From the NCBI GenBank assembly GCA_015486815.1, contig WFQY01000469.1, positions 1 through 5,372 of the forward strand: a stretch of 5,372 nucleotides of DNA, given 5' to 3'. Source of the DNA: Phycisphaerae bacterium. Its GTDB lineage: Bacteria; Planctomycetota; Phycisphaerae; JAAYCJ01. Below, piece after piece: positions 1-5,372 of the stretch. Below the pieces are notes generated by a model. That model was not told the origin of the DNA, did not search any database, and worked only from the letters and a program-made list of their open reading frames with translations. Within the stretch, counting starts at the first letter, position 1. Each line of letters begins with the position of its first letter. The translations under genes and the position numbers were made by a program.

Positions 1-39
1 GGTAGTGGTTAATGTATGAAGTAAAGGTATTTGTTTAAC

Positions 40-58
40 GGAGGATAGTGCTATGTGA
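40..58 (+). other. Abortive start: GGAGG ribosome site followed by ATG-TGA
   Basis: A good Shine-Dalgarno sequence, GGAGG (40-44), is followed after 8 bases by ATG (53-55) and immediately by TGA (56-58), a minimal start-stop reading frame. The stretch GGAGGAT-4 bases-CTATG matches the true start region of the pseudopilin-like gene at 1411-1426. The bases after it (TGAAAACAAAC) resemble the start of the PEP-CTERM gene (ATGAAAACAAA). It may be a relic of a lost gene start, a ribosome-loading leader, or chance. All three frames through positions 1-60 carry stops, so no upstream gene is supported here. Confidence 0.25.
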
Positions 59-84
59 AAACAAACAATTTCGTTCAGAATAGT

Positions 85-98
85 GTGTCAGGTGTCAG
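85..98. repeat. Two tandem copies of GTGTCAG in the leader
   Basis: GTGTCAG occurs twice head to tail (85-91 and 92-98), ending about 30 bases before the start codon of the PEP-CTERM gene. It could be a pair of regulator half-sites, since its spacing and place suit an operator. With only 14 bases chance is also possible. I could not place a convincing -35/-10 pair next to it. Confidence 0.25.
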
Positions 99-128
99 CA
101 AAAAAGTGTTTTTAAGGGAGAAAAAATT

Positions 129-1337
129 ATGAAAACAAAAAAAACAAGACAATTTGGTTTAGTATGTGTAATGGTATGTGGTTTGTTGGCTGCTTCAACT
201 GCGATGGCAACATCGTATTCTTTTGTTGGCGGGAGTGGCAATTGGAATGTGGTAAGCAACTGGAATCCGAGCGGTGTGCCCGGAACTACTGATAATGCAT
301 ACATGAACGGTCCTACCAACACGCCTCATATTACCGACACCCAGGAGGTCAGTCAGGTTTATATAGGTGTGGGAACGAATAACAGTCGCCTTTACATTGA
401 TTCGAGCGGAGACCTAACTTGTTCCTATATGACCCTCGGCGAGTCGAGCAGTGCGTTTGCATATCAATATGGTAACAATACTCCTTATGAGTTGTATCTG
501 GGTCATAATTCGGGCAGGTATGGGGAATACCGTGTGTATGGCGGTCAATTAACCATAAACCACAGACTCGGAGTTGGCTGGTCTGGGCCTGCACAGTTTC
601 TAATGAACCTCAGCGGTGGAACCGGAAACGGTTCGATTTCCGGGGCGGGAGATCTGTATATCAGTGAGGATGACAGCACTTCCAAAGGGACATTTCAAGG
701 CTATGGTACAGTGGGTATGACCGGTGATCTCTATCAGAACGGTAAAGTTATTGCCGATGGATTTGGAACGGCTCATGATCTTGATATGAGTTCGTTTAAT
801 TCTGTTTCTACTTCGTATGGTCTTGGTGGTGACGGTAGTTCGGACGGTTGGTATGCCGAGAGACAAGGTCGTTTGTTACTACCAGCGGTTTCTGTTGGTG
901 CGGGTAGCAACACTGTAAAGTGGGGCGACAGTAGCACGGGAAGCCCAAAGATGAAGAACAGTGTTCAGGTTGGGTTTACAGGAGCATCAGCTGGAAGTCT
1001 CGACATTTCACTTTTGGCAACCGACCGAACCGATGTGCCTGGTTTCTCTGGCGACCTGATCGGAGTATGGGATATCTCGGGTCCCTCATTCAGCAGTGCT
1101 GCTTTGACTATCCGATACGATGATGCACTCGCATCAAGTCTGGGACTGACCGAAGATGATTTGAAACTGTTTCACTACACAGGCGGACACTGGGTGAATA
1201 TCACCGGTTCGATTGATACAGCCAACAACCTGATTAGCGGCTCGACCGATTCGTTATCGATGTTTGCGGTAGGCGTTCCCGAGCCTGCCACGATTGGGCT
1301 GTTGACTTTGGGTTTTGGATTTCTGAGAAGAAAGTAG
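129..1337 (+). CDS. PEP-CTERM sorting-domain exported protein
   Basis: This 402-residue exported protein is probably anchored or processed at the envelope by an exosortase-type system. It has a signal peptide: a basic start (KTKKTR), a hydrophobic core at about 9-22, and likely cleavage after AMA at 25-27. Next comes a Trp-rich segment, GNWNVVSNWNPSGVPGTTDNA (37-57), of a kind seen at the start of repetitive surface proteins. A Gly/Ser/Asn-rich, probably beta-solenoid body follows (about 70-230). A compact module (about 305-380) precedes the anchor and ends in SMFAVG. The C-terminal PEP-CTERM signal has its motif VPEP at 383-386, a hydrophobic stretch, and the basic tail RRK. The start is supported by AAGGGAG (114-120), 8 bases upstream. 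No exosortase gene lies in this window, so the sorting enzyme must be elsewhere. The family is known for export and surface display, often with exopolysaccharide. The binding partner of this protein is not visible. The stop codon lies inside a palindromic repeat. Confidence 0.92.
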   Translation: MKTKKTRQFGLVCVMVCGLLAASTAMATSYSFVGGSGNWNVVSNWNPSGVPGTTDNAYMNGPTNTPHITDTQEVSQVYIGVGTNNSRLYIDSSGDLTCSYMTLGESSSAFAYQYGNNTPYELYLGHNSGRYGEYRVYGGQLTINHRLGVGWSGPAQFLMNLSGGTGNGSISGAGDLYISEDDSTSKGTFQGYGTVGMTGDLYQNGKVIADGFGTAHDLDMSSFNSVSTSYGLGGDGSSDGWYAERQGRLLLPAVSVGAGSNTVKWGDSSTGSPKMKNSVQVGFTGASAGSLDISLLATDRTDVPGFSGDLIGVWDISGPSFSSAALTIRYDDALASSLGLTEDDLKLFHYTGGHWVNITGSIDTANNLISGSTDSLSMFAVGVPEPATIGLLTLGFGFLRRK

Positions 1338-1361
1338 GGGCGAATAATTATTTGCCCGTAC
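1334..1361. repeat. Palindrome 1 of a GTAGGGGCG repeat pair
   Basis: This is a 28-base near-perfect palindrome that starts GTAGGGGCG and ends TTGCCCGTAC. Of 14 base pairs, 12 are Watson-Crick, one is G-T and one is a G-G mismatch. It begins in the last sense codon of the PEP-CTERM gene and contains that gene's TAG stop (1335-1337). Its core is shared with palindrome 2, only 7 bases downstream. The pairing of similar palindromes suggests a REP/MITE-like dispersed element. I recall similar GTAGGGGCG palindromes in several bacterial genomes, but this is memory, not a search. Confidence 0.6.
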
Positions 1362-1368
1362 AAAAATG

Positions 1369-1402
1369 GTAGGGGCGGGTTTTAAGTTACACCCGCCCTT
1401 GC
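1369..1402. repeat. Palindrome 2 of the repeat pair; strong GC hairpin
   Basis: It starts with the same GTAGGGGCG as palindrome 1. The inner stem is perfect: GGGCGGGT (1373-1380) pairs with ACCCGCCC (1391-1398) around a 10-base loop. Four more outer pairs (two wobble) extend it to 12 pairs. In RNA this would be a stable hairpin between the PEP-CTERM and pseudopilin-like genes, able to protect the upstream 3' end or weaken read-through. No T-run follows the stem, so it is not a typical intrinsic terminator. It ends 8 bases before the GGAGG of the next gene. Confidence 0.65.
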
Positions 1403-1410
1403 AAATAGTT

Positions 1411-1415
1411 GGAGG
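1411..1415 (+). promoter_or_regulatory. Ribosome binding site that fixes the pseudopilin-like gene start
   Basis: GGAGG lies 8 bases before the ATG at 1424. A TTG in the same frame at 1409 overlaps this site and would add five residues (MEDAA) ahead of the prepilin leader. The short basic leader expected of prepilins (MRRTG before the conserved Phe) favours the ATG. Confidence 0.8.
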
Positions 1416-1423
1416 ATGCAGCT

Positions 1424-2110
1424 ATGCGTCGAACCGGATTCACTCTCATCGAGCTTTTGGTGGTGGTTGCGATAATTGCAGTGTTGGTGGCGATGCTTCT
1501 GCCTGCGCTCAATCAGGCACGCGCCTCTGCCAAAAAAGTTGTCTGTATGAACAATCTCAGGCAGGTCAATCTGGCGATGTACTATTATCTCGATGATGAT
1601 AATGATGTATATCCACCCTGCTATAAACCTGATGTTGCCGTGGAAGACGATTACAAAAAAGTATTTTGGCCTCAGCGTCTCATTCCTTATATCCAAAACA
1701 GCCGAGTTATGGTTTGTTCGCTGTTTAATAAACGCGGCGACCTCAATGCATATAACTACAACTGGTATTACATGTTTTGCAACAGCGGCTATGCGATGTA
1801 CGGATACAATCACCGTGCATTGAGCTGCTTGAGGGTAAACACAAACTGGGCGTGCAATGGGCCACGGTGGGTCAAACCGTCTCAGGTCAAGCATCCGGAT
1901 AAACTTATTATGTGCCTGGATTACGGGGCTACTCTCCCTTTCGACCGCACCTATTGGCCTTGGGCTACTCTCGAGTATTTCCAGGCTTTTGCCTGGCCCT
2001 TCAACCATCTTGGCGGCGAAAATATTCTCTTTACAGATGGTCATATCATCTGGGCATCACTTAATGCACCCTACTTTTATAGTGATAAGGGATGGAAAAA
2101 CAGAGAATAG
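1424..2110 (+). CDS. Prepilin-type N-terminal methylation protein with H-X9-DG motif
   Basis: This 228-residue protein belongs to the type II secretion/type IV pilin-like group that is greatly expanded in Planctomycetota, Lentisphaerota and relatives (the DUF1559-like, H-X9-DG class). The prepilin leader MRRTG is followed by FTLIELLVVVAIIAVLVAMLLP. Prepilin peptidase would cut after Gly5. The pilin Glu is residue 10, fifth of the mature protein, and the hydrophobic helix spans about 6-27. The helix continues into the usual pseudopilin stretch with NNLRQ (43-47). The H-X9-DG signature is complete near the C-terminus: His195 and Asp205-Gly206. The middle is rich in Tyr and Trp (for example NYNWYYMF at 111-118), which would suit carbohydrate contact, but that is inference. 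Members are numerous per genome and their function is not settled. This one sits between a surface protein and a sugar-related operon. The gap to the next gene is 51 bases with no strong terminator. Confidence 0.9.
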   Translation: MRRTGFTLIELLVVVAIIAVLVAMLLPALNQARASAKKVVCMNNLRQVNLAMYYYLDDDNDVYPPCYKPDVAVEDDYKKVFWPQRLIPYIQNSRVMVCSLFNKRGDLNAYNYNWYYMFCNSGYAMYGYNHRALSCLRVNTNWACNGPRWVKPSQVKHPDKLIMCLDYGATLPFDRTYWPWATLEYFQAFAWPFNHLGGENILFTDGHIIWASLNAPYFYSDKGWKNRE

Positions 2111-2161
2111 CGGTATCGACACCCGTTAAAAGTTGGTTACCAATTTTACAGGAGCTTATTT

Positions 2162-3913
2162 ATGATTAAATCATTGTTCAATTCTTTGGTGCTTATATCA
2201 ATTTTTGTTATGCCTTGCTCCGTCTATGCGAATAGGGTGCTGAATAATTTCGTAACGGAAATGGTTAATCGCAATAATGTCAAATCCGGTGAAACGATAA
2301 AATTCGTCAATCCTCGTGATGGATGGGTATTTTTTTCGCTGGCTGGCGGGAAAAATACGGAATTGTATTTGGTAGATCAAGTGATTATTTCAGCTGGTGA
2401 AACCGAGGCGATGCGTCATCTTCCGAAGGGTAGCCATGCGATATGCTTAAAGGGCGGGGATGCGAAGAAGCTTATCGTGCGGTCGATACCGGAGATTTTC
2501 TACAATGCCTATCGTCATGTCATGTGTGTTCCGGAATTGAACAAACCCAGCTGGGACTGGTCGTTTCTAAAGAAATACGTCCTTCCCAATGTCAACGTTA
2601 TTGTTGTCAGCAGGGTATCGGAAAAACCCAAAGCCAGCGACAAGCACGTACGGGAATGGATAGCACAGGGGAAACGATGGATATATGAGGGTGACGTTCC
2701 CTTCCATGCGAAAACGGTTGACGAGGCATACGAGTGGTTTGTTAAGCAGCCCGGCTTTTCCGAACCGTTCTATGCAGGGTATCTGGCAGATGAGTTCTAT
2801 GCCCGAAAAGATACCCTGCCAAAACTCCGGATGATTCTCAGAGCACTTGGACGGATAGCCCAGACCCCGAAATTCAGTAAAAAACTATTCTATCCATATA
2901 CGGAAAGTCCAACCCAGCCCTATGATGATTTCAAGTATCTATGTAAATTCGTCGTACAGCACAAAGGCCTGATAGCACGCGAATGGTATTGTATAGAAAA
3001 ACCTGCAAAGAAAAATATGTTCGATTGTTTTGCTCCCGCCTGGCACATGAAAAATCGTGAACTCTGGAGCGAAAAGTACCCCGGTGCGGAAAATTCAAGA
3101 ATCATCGTTTTTGCTGCACAGGATTTGCCTTATTCGACTAAGGATACCGACCCCGGGCTGGATTACAGGGTTTGGCTCGACTGGCAGTTCAGGTTTGTCG
3201 CTACCTATCCTGCATTCAAGGGTGTACGCGGTGCGATGTGTTATAAATCGGCACGCCAGAGCGAAGAGATTGTCCGCTGGACGGGTAAGCTTTATCGACA
3301 TTACTGCATCGAAGGAAAGACCACCCTGCTTTCGAAAGAGCCCTACGTTCTTACGTACATTAAGAATCCGGATTTCGACGAAGGGGCAAAATACTGGACC
3401 CTCAATCCTGCTGCGGAGGGAAGCATCTTTGCGGGAAAGATTGGGAAATATGGTAGTTTTCAGGGGCGATGGTCTGTGAATGATGGCACTGGCGACCATT
3501 TTCTGGTTACAAAACGAAGCAGCAAAAAGCCGAACGTATTTAGCCAAACCATAAAAAATCTAACTCCCGGCAAGCTCTATACATTTCGGATGTACACCTC
3601 CGATTACAGCGGAATCAAAAAGGGTTATACCCCGAGGGCAAAAAATGCGGTTGCAATAAATATTGATGACGCGACAATATTAAAACGTGTGCAGCACGTT
3701 TATTACAGCAGGAACAGTAGCCTCATAAAACCCTTCTCGAGAAAAAACGTTTGCTGGCTCAACTTCCATTGGGTATTGTTCAGGGCTAAGTCGCCCGAAG
3801 CTAAACTGGTCATTTCGGATTGGCTTGGAAGGCAAAATGCTGGTGGGCCTATGAATCAGGAGATAGCGTTTAACTTTATGCAGGTTCAGCCTTACTTTTC
3901 GCAAAAGGACTAA
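2162..3913 (+). CDS. Secreted protein of unknown function, glycosidase-like with C-terminal carbohydrate-binding-like domain
   Basis: This 583-residue protein has a signal peptide (hydrophobic core about 8-17, likely cleavage after VYA at 21-23). Start support is AGGAG (2150-2154), 7 bases before ATG. Three parts can be seen. Residues 24-110 are a beta-rich N-terminal segment with PRDGWVFFSLAG (51-62). Residues 111-400 alternate strands and helices like a TIM barrel and include YLADEF (207-212); its adjacent Asp210 and Glu211 at a strand end are candidate catalytic acids. Residues 401-583 start with NPDFDEGAKYW (402-412) and read like a jelly-roll carbohydrate-binding domain, with NLTPGKLYTFRMY (466-478) and a conserved-looking ending (ISDW at 551-554, QEIAFNF at 566-572). 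From memory, similar full-length proteins recur in Lentisphaerota and Planctomycetota annotated only as hypothetical. I cannot name a glycosidase family, and an enzyme role is inference. The gene ends 2 bases before the GH28-like gene, which suggests translational coupling and a shared polysaccharide substrate. Confidence 0.88.
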   Translation: MIKSLFNSLVLISIFVMPCSVYANRVLNNFVTEMVNRNNVKSGETIKFVNPRDGWVFFSLAGGKNTELYLVDQVIISAGETEAMRHLPKGSHAICLKGGDAKKLIVRSIPEIFYNAYRHVMCVPELNKPSWDWSFLKKYVLPNVNVIVVSRVSEKPKASDKHVREWIAQGKRWIYEGDVPFHAKTVDEAYEWFVKQPGFSEPFYAGYLADEFYARKDTLPKLRMILRALGRIAQTPKFSKKLFYPYTESPTQPYDDFKYLCKFVVQHKGLIAREWYCIEKPAKKNMFDCFAPAWHMKNRELWSEKYPGAENSRIIVFAAQDLPYSTKDTDPGLDYRVWLDWQFRFVATYPAFKGVRGAMCYKSARQSEEIVRWTGKLYRHYCIEGKTTLLSKEPYVLTYIKNPDFDEGAKYWTLNPAAEGSIFAGKIGKYGSFQGRWSVNDGTGDHFLVTKRSSKKPNVFSQTIKNLTPGKLYTFRMYTSDYSGIKKGYTPRAKNAVAINIDDATILKRVQHVYYSRNSSLIKPFSRKNVCWLNFHWVLFRAKSPEAKLVISDWLGRQNAGGPMNQEIAFNFMQVQPYFSQKD

Positions 3914-3915
3914 CG

Positions 3916-5076
3916 ATGAGTGTTTATTTTAACGTAGGGGAATATGGGGCATCTCCCGATGGGAAAAGGATGAACACAAAGGCAATCCAGTCCGCCATCG
4001 ATGCCTGCAGCGAGGCAGGTGGAGGAGTGGTTGTCTTTGAGTCCGGGGTGTACCTGACGGGTTCGCTGGAGATTAAGAGCAATGTTGAACTGCATTTGAA
4101 TCCCGGCTGTAAAATCGTCGGAAGTACCAATATAGATGACTATAACGACCTGATTTCGGATGGATTTAGCGATGGACTGGCACCGGAAGGGACGGCAAAA
4201 TACCTGATTGGGGCGAAACACGCCTCAAATATCGCTATAACCGGGGCGGGAGAAATAAACGCTTCCGGTTTGGCTTTCTACAAGGGAATCGAGATTGGCC
4301 CTGCCGGAAAATTTGCGGAAAAACCAAAATATCGCCCCAGGCTTCTGATGTTTCATAGATGTACGAATCTCAGATTGACAGACACCTCACTGGTCGATTC
4401 ACCGTGCTGGACATGCTGGCTGATGCAGTGTCAGCGAGTCAATATTCACCGAATAAAAATAATTGGCGACCGAAGAATGCGCAATAATGACGGTATTGAT
4501 ATTGATGCCTGCAAGGATGTTACGGTCAGCGATTGTTTTATTAAAACCGAGGATGACTGCCTGGTATTGCGAGCTATTCAGGCACTGTATGACACACCAG
4601 CTATATGCGAGAATGTGAATGTAACCAACTGCACGCTTGAAAGTACCTGCCAATGTGTCAGGGTGAGCTGCCCCAGCGATAACATAATACGAAATTGTGT
4701 ATTCGGCAACCTGACGATAAACGGCAAACAAAACGGAATCAATTTCGATTTTCCGAGGGGATATTTGGAAGAAAACGGCGGAATGGCAGATGTCAGCAAC
4801 ATTTCATTCTCCAATATTATTATCGATTGCGAGTGGTATCCGATAAGAATTGAGGTAGAGGACGGAATAAAACTACAGCGGGTAGCTGGCATATCGTTTT
4901 CCGATATGCGGATTAAGAGTATTCATCCCTGCGTGATCAGGGGGAATTCTGAGACTATAATCGAGGACGTCGTTTTTAACAATATACAAATAAAGACCTC
5001 TGGCAGCGAGGCGATAACTTGTTCCAACTGCCGGGGCATTAAATTGAACAATGTTGAATTAAGCAACTGCAATTAG
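3916..5076 (+). CDS. GH28-family (polygalacturonase-like) beta-helix protein, no signal peptide
   Basis: This 386-residue right-handed beta-helix protein is of the GH28 type (polygalacturonases and rhamnogalacturonan hydrolases). The N-terminus is typical: YGASPDGKRMNTKAIQSAID (10-29), then GGGVVVFESGVYLTGSLEIK (35-54). The substrate-cleft segments RPR (140-142) and SPCWT (162-166) are present. Catalytic-region matches are NNDGID (190-195, for the canonical NTDG) and EDD (212-214). They keep all three aspartates: Asp192, Asp213 and Asp214. The GHG histidine motif is absent; the aligned stretch is CQCVRVSC (245-252). RIK appears as RIE (311-313). No signal peptide is visible, so it should act in the cytoplasm on imported oligosaccharides. 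Twenty cysteines (5.2%) are unusual, and several occupy the same position in successive coils. AAGGA (3905-3909) lies 6 bases before the start, inside the end of the preceding gene. Hydrolysis of uronide- or rhamnose-containing oligosaccharides is the family expectation; the changed residues leave the exact activity open. Confidence 0.9.
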   Translation: MSVYFNVGEYGASPDGKRMNTKAIQSAIDACSEAGGGVVVFESGVYLTGSLEIKSNVELHLNPGCKIVGSTNIDDYNDLISDGFSDGLAPEGTAKYLIGAKHASNIAITGAGEINASGLAFYKGIEIGPAGKFAEKPKYRPRLLMFHRCTNLRLTDTSLVDSPCWTCWLMQCQRVNIHRIKIIGDRRMRNNDGIDIDACKDVTVSDCFIKTEDDCLVLRAIQALYDTPAICENVNVTNCTLESTCQCVRVSCPSDNIIRNCVFGNLTINGKQNGINFDFPRGYLEENGGMADVSNISFSNIIIDCEWYPIRIEVEDGIKLQRVAGISFSDMRIKSIHPCVIRGNSETIIEDVVFNNIQIKTSGSEAITCSNCRGIKLNNVELSNCN

Positions 5077-5109
5077 ATTTCTCAGCTATATTCGAAAGGA
5101 AAAGGTGTA

Positions 5110-5372
5110 ATGAAATTTTCAATCAACACAAATTGCATACGGAACGATTATTCCGTAAAAGAGCTTCTCAACATCTGCAAGGAAGCGGGAGCTGACGGGA
5201 TCGAGTGGGGTTTGCCTCCTCTCGAAGAGGCTGGCGATGCTATCAGGGAGATGAAAAAGCAGACGGAAGACAACGGTTTGGAGGTTGTCGGGTATCTCAA
5301 TGCCGGACAGTGCTGGAATCGCGATAATATGCGAAAATGGGCGGATATCCTCGCGTCGGTCAATGCCAAAAC
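5110..5372 (+). CDS. Sugar phosphate isomerase/epimerase-type TIM barrel, 5' part only
   Basis: This is the first 87 codons of a gene cut off by the window edge. It begins MKFSINTNCIRNDYSVKELL, a first barrel strand and helix. Next come KEAGADGIEWGLPPL (24-38), the second strand with the characteristic DGIEW pattern, and a helix and strand (about 41-61) ending LEVVGYLNAG. This order matches the xylose isomerase-like/AP endonuclease 2 superfamily, whose members isomerise or epimerise sugars and cyclitols using a metal held by residues further downstream that are not in view. No signal peptide is seen, so it should be cytoplasmic. AAAGGA (5095-5100) lies 9 bases before the ATG. The 33-base gap from the GH28-like gene has no terminator, so it probably belongs to the same operon and handles the sugar released there. 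The substrate cannot be told from this fragment. Confidence 0.82.
   Translation, partial: MKFSINTNCIRNDYSVKELLNICKEAGADGIEWGLPPLEEAGDAIREMKKQTEDNGLEVVGYLNAGQCWNRDNMRKWADILASVNAK

Noticed and set aside
1..128. A sigma-70-type promoter for the PEP-CTERM gene
   Set aside because: Candidate hexamers such as TTGTTT at 31-36 have no matching -10 at suitable spacing, so no promoter call is justified.
1409..1423. Upstream TTG start for the pseudopilin-like gene
   Set aside because: It overlaps the GGAGG ribosome site and would put acidic residues before the short basic prepilin leader; the ATG at 1424 fits better.
1366..1596. A 76-codon plus-strand frame across the repeat and the start of the pseudopilin-like gene
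   Set aside because: It has no ribosome site, starts between the palindromes, and overlaps the well-supported gene in another frame.
1382..2044. A 220-codon open frame on the minus strand opposite the pseudopilin-like gene
   Set aside because: It lies wholly antisense to a gene with clear prepilin and H-X9-DG motifs, its product shows no recognisable domain, and its low-complexity Ile/His-rich stretches mirror the other strand.
2128..2147. Possible terminator between the pseudopilin-like and secreted-protein genes
   Set aside because: The stem is only TTGG/CCAA with a 3-base loop plus an A/T extension past a bulged G, so it is too weak and AT-rich, and only four T follow.
3095..3547. A 150-codon minus-strand open frame, and a 140-codon plus-strand frame at 3057-3479, within the secreted-protein gene
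   Set aside because: Both are shadows inside a continuous 583-codon frame that has a signal peptide, ribosome site and coherent domains.

Overview
The window looks like a carbohydrate-use locus from a bacterium of the Planctomycetota-Lentisphaerota-Verrucomicrobiota group. Three things point there: a PEP-CTERM exported protein, a prepilin-type protein with the H-X9-DG signature, and a large secreted protein of a type I associate with these phyla. A Phycisphaerae-like planctomycete (moderate GC, sequences of the 'VPEPATIGLL..LRRK' kind) is my best guess. The assignment is inference from protein style, not from a marker gene.

All genes lie on the + strand. Positions 1-128 are non-coding leader with a curious abortive start (GGAGG then ATG-TGA) and a 7-bp tandem repeat. 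Positions 129-1337 encode a PEP-CTERM surface protein. Its stop codon lies inside a pair of GTAGGGGCG palindromes (1334-1402) that look like a dispersed REP/MITE-type repeat. Positions 1424-2110 encode a pseudopilin-like H-X9-DG protein. Positions 2162-3913 encode a 583-residue exported protein of unknown function with a glycosidase-like middle and a carbohydrate-binding-like C-terminus. Two bases later, 3916-5076 encodes a leaderless GH28-type right-handed beta-helix protein. From 5110 to the window edge is the start of a sugar phosphate isomerase/epimerase-type TIM barrel.

The last three genes are tightly packed (gaps of 2 and 33 bases) and probably form one operon. A plausible reading is that an exported protein binds or trims a polysaccharide, a cytoplasmic GH28-like enzyme cleaves the imported uronide- or rhamnose-type oligosaccharide, and the isomerase-like enzyme processes the freed sugar. 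The two upstream genes are cell-surface proteins that may share the theme, but they are separated by larger gaps and a strong hairpin.

The most interesting points are the uncharacterised secreted protein, the GH28-like enzyme (GHG histidine gone, RIK changed to RIE, 20 cysteines partly stacked along the helix), and the paired palindromes that supply the stop codon of the PEP-CTERM gene. I found no RNA gene, CRISPR array, transposase or clear defence system.
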